Part shown: piece after piece, positions 8,367 through 18,176 of the stretch
Numbering within the stretch: position 1 is the first letter of the stretch
Layout of the letters: each line of letters opens with the position of its first letter
Source: Methylobacterium thuringiense
Lineage (GTDB): Bacteria; Pseudomonadota; Alphaproteobacteria; Rhizobiales; Beijerinckiaceae
NCBI RefSeq assembly: GCF_022179645.1
Contig: NZ_BPRA01000025.1
Location: 29,102 to 93,101 of the forward strand
Reading direction: 5' to 3'
DNA length: 64,000 bases
Translations under genes and position numbers: made by a program
The notes under the pieces: generated by a model
Database searches by the model: none
Seen by the model: only the letters and a program-made list of their open reading frames with translations
What the model was told of the DNA's origin: nothing

Positions 8367-8474
8367 TCACCCTTTCTCGAAGAAGTCGATGAAGGCACGG
8401 AGCGCCGGACGCATCTGCCGGCGGCTGGGATCGTACAGGAAGAACCCCGTGAAGGCGGGACAGCACTCCCGCAT
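8367..8474 (-). pseudogene. Remnant of a LysR-family transcriptional regulator (C terminus only)
   Basis: On the minus strand about 35 codons ending in TGA at 8367 read GFFLYDPSRRQMRPALRAFI, then DFFEKG. This is the classic C-terminal end of LysR regulators of the kind that end with a tyrosine/proline-serine-arginine-arginine-Gln block and a final helix. Upstream of about 8480 the similarity stops and no helix-turn-helix or effector domain is present. The rest was deleted, leaving a short relic in the gap between the convergent VIT and typA genes. The left boundary of the homologous part is approximate. Confidence 0.65.
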
Positions 8475-8539
8475 CACGGGGACCCGGCATCGGCTTCGTG
8501 CCCTACTCGCCCGCGAAGCGCGCCGGCAATCCCGAACGC

Positions 8540-8575
8540 GAAACGGCCCGGGGCGGTGGCGCCCCGGGCCGTTTC
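8540..8575. terminator. Strong hairpin between convergent genes (terminator-like)
   Basis: A perfect 15-bp stem (GAAACGGCCCGGGGC at 8540-8554 with its complement at 8561-8575) encloses a 6-base loop. It lies 43 nt beyond the typA stop and upstream of the LysR relic. There is no T-run on either side, so it may terminate inefficiently or protect the 3' end of the typA message. Confidence 0.55.
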
Positions 8576-8617
8576 GGTGTGAACCTTCTCGTCGGGCCGC
8601 CGTGTGGCCCGACGGGA

Positions 8618-10447
<1,830 letters not shown>

Positions 10448-10716
10448 CGGGAGATTGCGTCCGGAACGGGTCGAGCCCGACAAGGCGGGGACCGCATCAT
10501 GCGGCCCTCGGCGTCGGGCGGGGAAGGCTTGATCGTGTGGCGCTGCAATAGAGACAGCCGTCGCATCCGGCAAGACACCGCGGCGCATGCGGTCCCCGCA
10601 CGGGGAAAACGGCGCGTCGGAAACGTGTTGACGGGGCGGCGCGGCGGCGGGCGCGGCGCGCAACCTGCTATAAGGACGGGACGCCCTCCACCTCCCGACG
10701 CTCAGCGGACACAGCC

Positions 10717-11445
10717 TTGACCGGCCCTGCCTCCCCCCGCCCGCCGATCCGCTTCCGCGGCCGCTCGTTCCTCGCCATGGTGCTGGCTCCCGTGCCGCCG
10801 ATCGCCCAGTGGCTCACGGAACTGGACGAGTTGAAGCAGCGCGCGCCGGCCTTCCTGACGGTCCGGGCGATCATCCTCGACGTGACGGGCCTGAGCTTCG
10901 ACCGTTCGGATCTCGCCGACCTCTGCGCGGCGCTCGCCCAGCGCAACATCACCATCCTCGGTATCGAGGGCATCGGCCCGACCTCGCTCGGGCCGGGCTT
11001 CCCGCCGCCGCTGACCGGTGGCAAGGCGGCCGACGACGTCACCGTGCCGGAAGCGGGCGAGGCGCGGGCGATCGCCGCCGAGCCCGCCACGTCCGTCGCC
11101 AAGCCGGCGGGACGGGCGCGCTCGCTGGTGCTCGATGCGCCGGTGCGCTCTGGGCAGGTGGTTCAGCATCTCGAGGGCGACGTCACCGTGATCGGCTCGG
11201 TCGCCTCGGGCTCCGAGATCATCGCGGGCGGCTCGATCCACGTCTACGGCGCGCTGCGGGGCCGGGCGATCGCCGGGGCGGTGGGGGATTCCAACGCCCG
11301 CATCCTGGCCCGGCGCTTCGAGCCCGAACTCATCGCCATCGACGGCCTCTACAAGACCGCCGACGATCTCGGCGAGCGCTACTGGGGACAGGCGGTGCAG
11401 GCCCGGCTCGACGGGGATACGATCGTGGTGGCGGCGGTGGATTGA
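10717..11445 (+). CDS. minC: Septum-site determining protein MinC
   Basis: This 242-aa inhibitor of FtsZ polymerisation normally prevents polar division together with MinD. The N-terminal domain (residues ~10-105) binds FtsZ in the family. A variable linker leads to the C-terminal beta-helix domain with VTVIGSVASGSEIIAGGSI and VYGALRGRAIAGA, the MinD-binding/dimerisation part with its conserved Gly-rich turns. The start appears to be TTG at 10717; no ATG or GTG fits the N terminus better. In contrast to the usual minCDE order, neither minD nor minE follows: the next gene is on the opposite strand. Confidence 0.92.
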   Translation: MTGPASPRPPIRFRGRSFLAMVLAPVPPIAQWLTELDELKQRAPAFLTVRAIILDVTGLSFDRSDLADLCAALAQRNITILGIEGIGPTSLGPGFPPPLTGGKAADDVTVPEAGEARAIAAEPATSVAKPAGRARSLVLDAPVRSGQVVQHLEGDVTVIGSVASGSEIIAGGSIHVYGALRGRAIAGAVGDSNARILARRFEPELIAIDGLYKTADDLGERYWGQAVQARLDGDTIVVAAVD

Positions 11446-11483
11446 GCGGCTGACGGACCTTCGTCCTGCCTCGAAACCCACCG

Positions 11484-11597
11484 CCGTCATTCCTGGGTTC
11501 GCCGTAGGCTAGAACCCGGAACCCATCCGAGATGCGCGCTCGCCGCTGCGCCCAATCATGGATTCCGGGTTCCGCTGCGCTGCCCCGGAATGACGGG
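11484..11597. repeat. Palindromic intergenic repeat (REP/BIME-like)
   Basis: A ~114-bp imperfect inverted repeat lies between convergent minC and phhB. The left end reads CCGTCATTCCTGGGTT; the right end reads CCCCGGAATGACGGG. Inner parts (GAACCCGGAACCC, GGATTCCGGGTTCC) also pair. The family, with CGTCATTCC / GGAATGACG ends, is common in alphaproteobacterial intergenic regions. Confidence 0.75.
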
Positions 11598-11614
11598 TTG
11601 GGGGGTAAATCCAG

Positions 11615-11989
11615 CTACTTATCGTATTTGATGTAGGCGAAGCGCGGGTCTTCCGGGGTGCCGGAGAGCGGGCTGCCCTCGTCCAGGCCGGGCTGCCACA
11701 TCACCACCTCCTCGATCTTCTTGGCGAGGGCGAAGTCGGACTCCGTAATGCCCTTGGCGGCGTGGTTCATCAGCCGGACCTCGACCCAGGCATAGGAGGC
11801 CGTGAGGTCGGGATGGTGGAAGGCTGCCTCGGCGAGGTGGCCGACGGTGTTGATGACCATCAGCGTGCCCTTCCAGCCCGCCGTCTTGTAGGTGCGCCGG
11901 ATCCAGCCGTCTTCCAGCCGCCAGGTCGGCAGCTCGCTCTTCAGCCGCGCCTCGACCTCTGCCTCGTCGAAGATTTTTGCCTTGGTCAT
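11615..11989 (-). CDS. phhB: Pterin-4a-carbinolamine dehydratase
   Basis: This 124-aa enzyme dehydrates 4a-hydroxytetrahydrobiopterin, recycling the cofactor of aromatic amino-acid hydroxylases; some bacterial homologues serve other pterin pathways. The family signature is present: AFHHPDLTASYAWVEVRL with the His58-His59-Pro60 triplet, then NHAAKGITESD with the second active-site His76. The protein is slightly longer than the ~100-aa core because of a C-terminal tail ending RFAYIKYDK. No phenylalanine hydroxylase gene is adjacent, although pheA (Phe synthesis) is 3 kb away, so the physiological pterin is uncertain. Confidence 0.9.
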   Translation of the reverse strand: MTKAKIFDEAEVEARLKSELPTWRLEDGWIRRTYKTAGWKGTLMVINTVGHLAEAAFHHPDLTASYAWVEVRLMNHAAKGITESDFALAKKIEEVVMWQPGLDEGSPLSGTPEDPRFAYIKYDK

Positions 11990-12205
11990 GTTCGTCTCTC
12001 CCGTGATCCAGTTAAGGTTTTTGGTGAGAAAGCCTGCGCCGACTTCCCGTAGGGTTCAAGCACCCGGTCCTCCGGGATTTGCCGCAGAGGCAAGCCCGTC
12101 TCGGCGGTGGACGCCGGGGTGGCGAAACCTTATTTGAAACTCAAGAGATTGCGTCCGGCACGCGGTGCCGGGTGTCGATCCCCAGAGTTCAGGGAGATGG
12201 CGCCC

Positions 12206-13192
12206 ATGCTGTCACGGCGCGGACTGCTCGCGACAGCGGCCCTGTGGCCCATGCCGGCGATCCTGCCCGCTCGCGCGGCGTCGCAGACCATCAAGCTCGG
12301 TGTGCTCCCGTTCGGCACCGCGGCCTGGGAGGCGGCGGTGATCAAGGCGCGCGGCCTCGATACGGCGAACGGCTTCACCCTGGAGACAGTCAAGCTCGCC
12401 GGCAACGACGCCGCCCGCATCGCCTTCCAGGGCAAGCAGCTCGACACCATCGTCGGCGACCTGATCTGGGCGGCGCGGCTGCGCAGCGAGGGGCGCGGCG
12501 TGAAGTTTTTGCCGTACTCCACCACCGAGGGCGCCGTGATGGTGCCCGCCGACAGCCCGATCAAGGGCCTCAAGGACCTTTCCGGCAAGCGGCTGGGCGT
12601 CGCCGGTGGAGCCCTCGACAAGAGTTGGGTGCTGCTGAAGGCGCAGGGGCGCGAGACCGGCGACATCGACCTCGAGAACACCGCCAAGCTCGCCTTCGGC
12701 GCCCCGCCGCTGCTGGCGCAGAAGCTCGAGACCGGCGAACTCGATGCTGCGCTGCTCTACTGGCAATACTGCGCGCGGCTGGAGGCCAAGGGCTTCAAGC
12801 GGCTGATTAGCGCCGACGACGTGATGCGGGCCTTCGGGGCCAAGGGTGCGGTCGCGCTGATCGGCTACCTGTTCGAGGGCGAGACCGTCGCGCAGCACCC
12901 CGACGCCGTGCAGGGCTTCGCCCGCGCCTCCCGCGCCGCCAAGGAGATCCTGGCCGGCGAGCCCGAGGCCTGGAATGCCGTGCGGCCGCTGATGGCGGCC
13001 GAGGACGACGCCACGTTTGAGGCCCTCAAGCGCCAGTTCCTGGCCGGCATCCCGCGCCGCACGATCGAGGCTGAGCGGGTCGACGGCGAACACATCTTCG
13101 CGACCCTGGTGCGCACCGGCGGCGAACAGCTCGTCGGCGAGGCCAAGACCCTGCCGCCGAACCTCTATCTCGATGCGGCCGGCAATGGTTGA
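12206..13192 (+). CDS. ABC transporter periplasmic binding protein (nitrate/sulfonate/taurine family)
   Basis: This 328-aa binding protein has the N terminus MLSRRGLLATAALWPMPA, a twin-arginine signal peptide. The following TIKLGVLPFGTAAWEAAVIK and KDLSGKRLGVAGGALDKSW segments are typical of SsuA/TauA-like binding proteins. The ATG at 12206 is preferred over 12197 because the Shine-Dalgarno GGGAG (12192-12196) is correctly spaced only for the later start. It is the first gene of a three-gene importer with the permease at 13210 and ATPase at 13946. The family carries nitrate, bicarbonate, sulfonates, taurine or pyrimidine precursors; nothing nearby identifies the ligand. Confidence 0.88.
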   Translation: MLSRRGLLATAALWPMPAILPARAASQTIKLGVLPFGTAAWEAAVIKARGLDTANGFTLETVKLAGNDAARIAFQGKQLDTIVGDLIWAARLRSEGRGVKFLPYSTTEGAVMVPADSPIKGLKDLSGKRLGVAGGALDKSWVLLKAQGRETGDIDLENTAKLAFGAPPLLAQKLETGELDAALLYWQYCARLEAKGFKRLISADDVMRAFGAKGAVALIGYLFEGETVAQHPDAVQGFARASRAAKEILAGEPEAWNAVRPLMAAEDDATFEALKRQFLAGIPRRTIEAERVDGEHIFATLVRTGGEQLVGEAKTLPPNLYLDAAGNG

Positions 13193-13209
13193 GGCCATGA
13201 GACCCCATT

Positions 13210-13971
13210 GTGGCCTCCGGAGTCGCTGACACGCGTATGGCTCTCCTCGCGCGTCTCGCCTCGCTCGTCGTGCTGCTGGTGCTGTGGCAGGCCGTGTCGG
13301 TCTATGCCGACGTGCGCACGCTGCCCTCGCCCGCCGCCGTCGCTGCCTTCATCGGGCGGGAGGCTCAGAAGGGCGACCTCTTTTTCAACGTCGGTATCAC
13401 CCTGATGCGCGTGGCGATCTCCTTCGTCATCGCGATGAGTCTCGGTTGCCTGCTCGGCATCGTGCTCGGACGGTCCAAATGGGCCGATCAGATCCTCGAC
13501 ACGCCGCTGCTGGTGATCCTCAACACCCCCGCCCTGGTCATCACGGTGCTCGCCTATGTCTGGCTCGGGCTCACCGAGACGGCGGCGATCGTCGCGGTGG
13601 CGCTGAACAAGCTGCCGAACGTCGCGGTGATCATGCGCGAGGGCGCCCGCGGGCTCGATCCGGGGCTGGAGGAGATGGCGGCGAGCTATCGCTTCGACCG
13701 GCGCACCTGGATCGGCAACGTGCTGATCCCGCAGCTCCAGCCCTTCGTGATCGCGGCGGCGCGCTCGGGCATCTCCCTCGCCTGGAAGATCGTGCTCGTG
13801 GTCGAGCTGATCGGCCGGCCGAACGGCGTCGGCTTCGCCATCAACTACTATTTCCAGCTCTTCGACGTCACCGCGGTGATCGGCTACAGCCTCGTCTTCA
13901 TGACCGTGATGCTCGCGATCGACACCCTGATCCTCCAGCCGATCGATGCTCATGTCCGCCGCTGGCGTTAA
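13210..13971 (+). CDS. ABC transporter permease (SsuC/TauC-like)
   Basis: This 253-aa inner-membrane permease has about six hydrophobic helices. The ABC-coupling loop (EEMAASYRFDRRTWIGNVLI followed by PQLQPF) matches the EAA motif of SsuC-type permeases. It follows the binding-protein stop by 17 bp and overlaps the ATPase start, so the three genes form one unit. The GTG at 13210 is used, but an ATG at 13237 (MALLARLAS) is equally possible; neither has a well-spaced ribosome-binding site, so translation may be coupled to the upstream gene. Confidence 0.9.
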   Translation: MASGVADTRMALLARLASLVVLLVLWQAVSVYADVRTLPSPAAVAAFIGREAQKGDLFFNVGITLMRVAISFVIAMSLGCLLGIVLGRSKWADQILDTPLLVILNTPALVITVLAYVWLGLTETAAIVAVALNKLPNVAVIMREGARGLDPGLEEMAASYRFDRRTWIGNVLIPQLQPFVIAAARSGISLAWKIVLVVELIGRPNGVGFAINYYFQLFDVTAVIGYSLVFMTVMLAIDTLILQPIDAHVRRWR

Positions 13972-14740
13972 GTCCGCCGCTGGCGCCGACGCGATCCTGG
14001 ACCGGCCGGCGGTCGCGCCGCTGCTGCGCGTCGCGATTGCGCGAAAGGTCTATCGCCGGGCCGGCACTGAGCCGGTCGAGGCCGTCCGCGACCTCGCCTT
14101 TGAGGTCGGTCCAGGCGAAATCACCTGTCTGATCGGCCCCTCGGGCGCCGGCAAGACCACGACGCTGCGCATCCTGCTCGGCCTCGACGCGGAGTACGAG
14201 GGCACCGTCCTGCCGGATCCCGCCGAGGCCGGCATCGCCATGGTGTTCCAGGACCCGAGGCTGCTGCCCTGGCGCAGCGTCGAGCAGAACGTCCGCCTGG
14301 CGCTTCCACGCCCGCACCGTGACAAGAATCTCGACGCGCTGTTCGAGGCGCTCGGGCTGGCGCCGTGGCGCTCGCGCTATCCGGGCGCGCTCTCGCTCGG
14401 GATGCAGCGGCGCGTCTCGCTCGCCCGCGCCCTGGCGCAGGAGCCGCGCATCCTCGTCCTCGACGAGCCCTTCGTCTCGCTGGACGATGCCGCCGCGGCG
14501 GGCCTGCGCGGCCTCGTCGTCGCGGCGGTGGCGCGCTTCGGCACCAGCGTGCTGATGGTGACCCACAACGTCGACGAGGCCATCGAGATCGCCGACCGGC
14601 TGCTGCTGCTCTCGGGACGCCCTGCGACCCTCGTCGCCGAGGTTCCCCTCGACACGCCGCGCGCCGAGCGCTCGCGCAGCTGGGCTGAGGCGACGCGGCG
14701 CGGCCTGGCCGGGCGGTTTCCGAACGTGATCGCCGACTGA
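13946..14740 (+). CDS. ABC transporter ATP-binding protein (SsuB/TauB-like)
   Basis: This 264-aa ATPase of the importer has Walker A GPSGAGKT, the Q-loop VFQDPRLLPW (the LLPW continuation is typical of nitrate/sulfonate/taurine ATPases), Walker B ILVLDEPF, the D-loop and a switch His in VTHNVDEA. The signature motif reads LSLGM where LSGGM/LSGGQ is usual, so the first of the two glycines is replaced by Leu. The start at 13946 overlaps the permease stop by 26 bp; ATG 13952 is an alternative. Residues 1-25 are a short variable extension. Confidence 0.92.
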   Translation: MLMSAAGVKSAAGADAILDRPAVAPLLRVAIARKVYRRAGTEPVEAVRDLAFEVGPGEITCLIGPSGAGKTTTLRILLGLDAEYEGTVLPDPAEAGIAMVFQDPRLLPWRSVEQNVRLALPRPHRDKNLDALFEALGLAPWRSRYPGALSLGMQRRVSLARALAQEPRILVLDEPFVSLDDAAAAGLRGLVVAAVARFGTSVLMVTHNVDEAIEIADRLLLLSGRPATLVAEVPLDTPRAERSRSWAEATRRGLAGRFPNVIAD

Positions 14741-14778
14741 TCGCGAACGCAGCGCGACGTTGGCCGTAAGCTCCAGCC

Positions 14779-14953
14779 CCTTTCCCGGACGCATGGAGCG
14801 TCAGCGGAATGCGATCTGGGACCCAGCGCAAGGACCCTTTCGCGAAGCGTCCGTATGTTTCCACCAACGGCAGAGATCGAGAGCCGCTTCGCGGCCGGTT
14901 TTCGTACTGGATCCCGGATCACCTTTCGCTTCGCTGCAGGCGTCCGGGAAAGG
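14779..14953. repeat. 175-bp inverted-repeat element between convergent genes
   Basis: The ends are perfect 14-bp inverted repeats (CCTTTCCCGGACGC at 14779-14792, complement at 14940-14953). Homology continues inward over roughly 45 nt per arm (GATCTGGGACCCAG on one side, CTGGATCCCGGATC on the other). It encodes nothing recognisable and lies between the ABC operon and pheA. It resembles a non-autonomous miniature element or a paired REP unit. Confidence 0.65.
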
Positions 14954-15005
14954 TGCCGCGATCGTACCGGCGAGAGAGGCTGGTCGGCGAAGGTTCGATC
15001 GGCCC

Positions 15006-15863
15006 CTACTCCGCCGCCGCCCGCGTCGTCTCGCGGAACGGGTGCGCCGGATACGTCCCGACGATCCGCAGTTCGCGCGAGAAGTAACGCAGTTCGTCGA
15101 AGGCGCGCAGCAGCGCCGGATCGTTCGGGTGGCCGTCGACCTCCGCGTAGAACTGCGTCGCGGTGAAGCGGCCCTCGACCATGTAGCTTTCGAGCTTGGT
15201 CATGTTGACGCCGTTCGTGGCGAAACCGCCGAGCGCCTTGTAGAGCGCGGCCGGGATGTTGCGGACCCGGAAGACGAAGCTCGTCACGCTCTCCGTCCCA
15301 GGCGGCACGCCCGGCCCGGGCTCGGGCGAAAAGACCACGAAGCGCGTCGTGTTGTGGGCCTCGTCCTCGACGTCCTCTTCGAGGATGTCGAGCCCGTAGA
15401 CCTGCGCCGCCAGCGCCGGGGCGAGCGCCGCGCGGGTCGGATCGCCCGCCTCGATCACCTCGCGCGCCGCGCCGGCCGTATCGCCCGCCACCACGGCCTT
15501 GAGGCCGAGGCGCCGGATGATGCGGCGGCACTGGCCCAGCGCATGGATGTGGCTGTGCACGCTGGTGAGCCCGTCGATCCGCGCGCCCGGCAGCGCCATC
15601 AGCTGAAAATGGATCGGCAAAAAATGCTCGGCGACGATGTGCAGCGGCGAGGTCGGGATCAGGTGGTGGATGTCGGCGACGCGGCCGGCGATCGAGTTCT
15701 CGATCGGGATCATCGCCAGCGCCGCCCGGCCCTCGGTCACCGCCGCGAAGGCGTCCTCGAAGGTGGGGCAGGGCAGGGAGGACCAGTGCGGATAGGCCTG
15801 GGCGCAGATGATGTGCGAGTTGGCGCCGGGCTCGCCCTGATAGGCGATGGTGTTCTCGGTCAT
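15006..15863 (-). CDS. pheA: Prephenate dehydratase
   Basis: This 285-aa monofunctional enzyme converts prephenate to phenylpyruvate in phenylalanine synthesis. The N-terminal catalytic domain starts with IAYQGEPGANSH and contains the essential Thr-Arg-Phe at residues 173-175 (NTTRFVVF). The C-terminal ACT domain (residues ~190-280) has the phenylalanine-binding segment PAALYKALGGFATNGVNMT followed by KLESYM; the usual ESRP is ESYM here, as in many alphaproteobacterial forms. The ATG at 15863 has a well-placed AAGAAGG; an in-frame GTG at 15890 is less likely. The upstream leader carries the element shared with the 5.4-kb region. Confidence 0.96.
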   Translation of the reverse strand: MTENTIAYQGEPGANSHIICAQAYPHWSSLPCPTFEDAFAAVTEGRAALAMIPIENSIAGRVADIHHLIPTSPLHIVAEHFLPIHFQLMALPGARIDGLTSVHSHIHALGQCRRIIRRLGLKAVVAGDTAGAAREVIEAGDPTRAALAPALAAQVYGLDILEEDVEDEAHNTTRFVVFSPEPGPGVPPGTESVTSFVFRVRNIPAALYKALGGFATNGVNMTKLESYMVEGRFTATQFYAEVDGHPNDPALLRAFDELRYFSRELRIVGTYPAHPFRETTRAAAE

Positions 15864-15911
15864 TGTTTCGGACCTTCTTGTGTTGTCCACGACCGAAGAC
15901 GGTCGCGGACG

Positions 15912-15989
15912 TCCGCCGCATCAGCGGCGACGCGCATTCGCGCTTGCCGACGGCCGATCGCAGAAGAGGTCATGGTTCGCGGCCGTCGG
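15912..15989 (-). repeat. Intergenic leader element, copy 2 (shared with 5401-5511)
   Basis: It contains TCCGCCGCAT at 15912-15921, then GCGACGCGC, TCGCGCTTG, GACGGCCGATCG and a terminal GGCCGTCGG, in the same order as copy 1 but without the ~38 extra bases between the first two blocks. It fills nearly the whole gap between kdsB (upstream) and pheA and begins 49 nt before the pheA start. Confidence 0.6.
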
Positions 15990-15992
15990 GGA

Positions 15993-16736
15993 TCAGTTGA
16001 GCCGCCGGCGCGCCATCAGCGCACGGGCGCGGTCGAGATCGGCCTGGGTGTCGACGCCGAGCGGCAGGTCGTCGACGATCATCGCGTCGATGCGCATGCC
16101 GGCCTCCAGCGCACGGAGCTGTTCCAGCTTCTCGCGCTGTTCGAGCTCGCCCTGCGGCAGGGCGACGAAGCGGGTCAGCGCCTTCCGGCGATAGGCGTAG
16201 AGGCCGATATGGTGGAAGAGCGGGCCGTCGCCCCACGGCGCGCGCGACCGGCTGAAGTAGAGCGCCCGCAGGCGGCCAGGGCCGACATGGTGGCCGACGA
16301 GCTTCACCACGTTCGGGTTCTCCGCCTCGTCGGCCTGCGTGATCACCGCACAGAGCGTGGCGATGTCGACGGAGGGGTCGGCGAGGGGCGGCAATACGGC
16401 GCCGATCACGGCGGGGTCGATCGTCGGCAGGTCGCCCTGCACGTTGACGACGACGTCGTGCTGGCCGTTCGGGTCGATGGTCTCCAGGGCCTCGGCGAGC
16501 CGGTCCGAGCCGCTGGCATGATCGACGCGGGTCATCACGGCGAGGCCGCCCTGCGCCTCGATCAGCGTCACGATCTCGGCCGTGTCGGTGGCGACCACCA
16601 CGGGGCCGATGCCGGCCTCCACGGCCCGGCGCCAGACATGCACGATCATCGGCTCGCCGGCGATCTCGGCCAGCGGCTTGTTCGGCAGGCGCGTCGCGGC
16701 GAGGCGGGCGGGAATCAGGACGAGGGGATCGGACAT
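15993..16736 (-). CDS. kdsB: 3-deoxy-manno-octulosonate cytidylyltransferase (CMP-KDO synthetase)
   Basis: This 247-aa cytosolic enzyme activates KDO with CTP for lipopolysaccharide inner core assembly. The N-terminal signature [18 protein letters not shown] binds the nucleotide; VVNVQGDLP is the conserved metal/substrate segment and the C-terminal [15 protein letters not shown] is typical. Length and motifs are normal. It lies 129 bp upstream of pheA on the same strand, with the repeat element in the gap, and is divergent from cycM. Its presence confirms a Gram-negative outer membrane. Confidence 0.96.
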   Translation of the reverse strand: MSDPLVLIPARLAATRLPNKPLAEIAGEPMIVHVWRRAVEAGIGPVVVATDTAEIVTLIEAQGGLAVMTRVDHASGSDRLAEALETIDPNGQHDVVVNVQGDLPTIDPAVIGAVLPPLADPSVDIATLCAVITQADEAENPNVVKLVGHHVGPGRLRALYFSRSRAPWGDGPLFHHIGLYAYRRKALTRFVALPQGELEQREKLEQLRALEAGMRIDAMIVDDLPLGVDTQADLDRARALMARRRLN

Positions 16737-17023
16737 TTTTTCGGGGATAGGCGCGCGAGACGGCTCGCTTCGGGCCGGTGCTTAACAGGGGCAGCGGCCA
16801 TTGTCATGGAACCGTGCCGGCCGGTCCCGAAACCTGTAACCGTGACCGTTGCCACCCGGGAGACCCCAAAAAGGCGTGATGCGACCCCGCACGACGCGCG
16901 CGGCCATTGCACGAAACGGGGCCGAGCGGCTAAGCACCTTCGAAACCCTCCAAAGTCCGGCGACGCTTGCGTCGGGGCCGATCGAGACCAGGTCCAGGAC
17001 ACAGCACGCCGGAGCCGTCGAGA

Positions 17024-17995
17024 ATGAACTCTTTCGAGTTGAACAAGGTCGCGGGCGCCGTGCTCGGGACCCTGCTGTTCGCGTTTGGGACGGGCTTTCT
17101 CGCGGAACTGATCTACACGCCGAAACCGGCCGGAAAGGCGGGCTATGCCCTGCCCGGCGGCTCCGAGGGTGGTGAGCACGGCGGCGCCGCGCCGGCCGGG
17201 GGCGGCGAGGCGGCCGCTCCGAAGGAGGGCATCGCGGTGCTGCTCGCCAGCGCCGACGCCGAGAAGGGCAAGGCCGGCACCAAGGCCTGCCAGGCCTGCC
17301 ACAGCTTCGAGAAGGGCGGCCCGAACAAGGTCGGCCCGGACCTCTGGGAGGTCGTCGGGCGCAAGAAGGGCTCGCACGAGGGCTTCGGCTATTCCGAGGC
17401 CATGAAGGCCAAGGGCGGCGAGTGGGGCTACGAGGAACTCGACGGGTTTCTGACCAAGCCGAGCGAGTACGTGAAGGGCACCAAGATGTCCTACCAGGGC
17501 ATCTCTGCGGCACCCGAGCGCGCCAACGTCATCGCCTATCTGCGCACGCTCGCCGAGACTCCGAAGCCGCTGCCGGCCGCGGAGAAGAAGGACGAGCCCA
17601 AGAAAGACGAAGGCAAGAAGGACGAGGCCAAGCCCGAAGGCGACAAGAAGGCCGAGGGTGAGGCGAAGCCCGACGCCAAGCCTGCCGAGCCGGAGAAGAA
17701 GGCCGAGGGCGAAGCGAAGCCTGACGGCAAGGCCGCCGAGGGCGAAAAGAAGGCTGAAGACGCCAAGCCTGCGGAGACGAAACCTGCGGAGTCCAAACCC
17801 GCAGAGTCCAAGCCTGCCGAGGAGGCTAAGCCCGCCGAGCCGGAAAAGAAGGCCGAGGACGCGAAGCCTGCCGAGACACCTCCCGCCGTGGACAAGAAGC
17901 CCGAGGAGGCCACGCCCGCCAAAGAGCCGGCCGAGGCGAAGCCCGAGGGTGACACGAAGACCGACGACAACGGCGGCGAGCCGAAGCCGCAATAG
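17024..17995 (+). CDS. Membrane-anchored cytochrome c (CycM-like) with long charged tail
   Basis: The product is 323 aa. Residues 8-30 form an uncleaved N-terminal anchor (AGAVLGTLLFAFGTGFLAEL). One class-I heme domain follows, with CQACH at 89-93 and axial Met155 in TKMSYQG. This layout matches CycM of rhizobia, which passes electrons from the bc1 complex to the aa3 oxidase. Residues ~181-323 are an added low-complexity tail of Lys, Pro, Ala and Glu with repeats such as AKPAE and EKKAE; classical CycM lacks it. ATG 17024 has GGAG nine bases upstream; the frame's longer N terminus has no export signal. The symbol is withheld because orthology is not proven. Confidence 0.9.
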   Translation: MNSFELNKVAGAVLGTLLFAFGTGFLAELIYTPKPAGKAGYALPGGSEGGEHGGAAPAGGGEAAAPKEGIAVLLASADAEKGKAGTKACQACHSFEKGGPNKVGPDLWEVVGRKKGSHEGFGYSEAMKAKGGEWGYEELDGFLTKPSEYVKGTKMSYQGISAAPERANVIAYLRTLAETPKPLPAAEKKDEPKKDEGKKDEAKPEGDKKAEGEAKPDAKPAEPEKKAEGEAKPDGKAAEGEKKAEDAKPAETKPAESKPAESKPAEEAKPAEPEKKAEDAKPAETPPAVDKKPEEATPAKEPAEAKPEGDTKTDDNGGEPKPQ

Positions 17996-18013
17996 GCATC
18001 CTCGCAGAGTCCG

Positions 18014-18044
18014 AAAGGCCGGCCCCGACAGGGCCGGCCTTTTT
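18014..18044 (+). terminator. Rho-independent terminator after the cytochrome gene
   Basis: An 11-12-bp GC-rich stem (AAGGCCGGCCC with its complement GGGCCGGCCTT), loop CGACA and a run of five T residues start 18 nt past the stop codon. Confidence 0.9.
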
Positions 18045-18176
18045 CGTTGCCGCCGCACCTCCGCCGCCATCAGGCCGGTGCCGCCATCGCCGATGCCGGC
18101 GAATTCGCCGCGTCGCGGCGGATATCTCATGCGCGACGGCGGTTGTCCGGAGTCGAGGGCGATCCGAGGGTCCGTC

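Noticed and set aside
11996-12030. Possible CtrA half site at GTTAAGG
   Set aside because: Only one TTAA half is present; the second half is missing at the required seven-base spacing.
17580-17970. Short tandem sequence similarities that could suggest a CRISPR or VNTR array
   Set aside because: They are codon repeats of the Lys/Pro/Ala/Glu protein tail, in frame and of variable length, without spacers.
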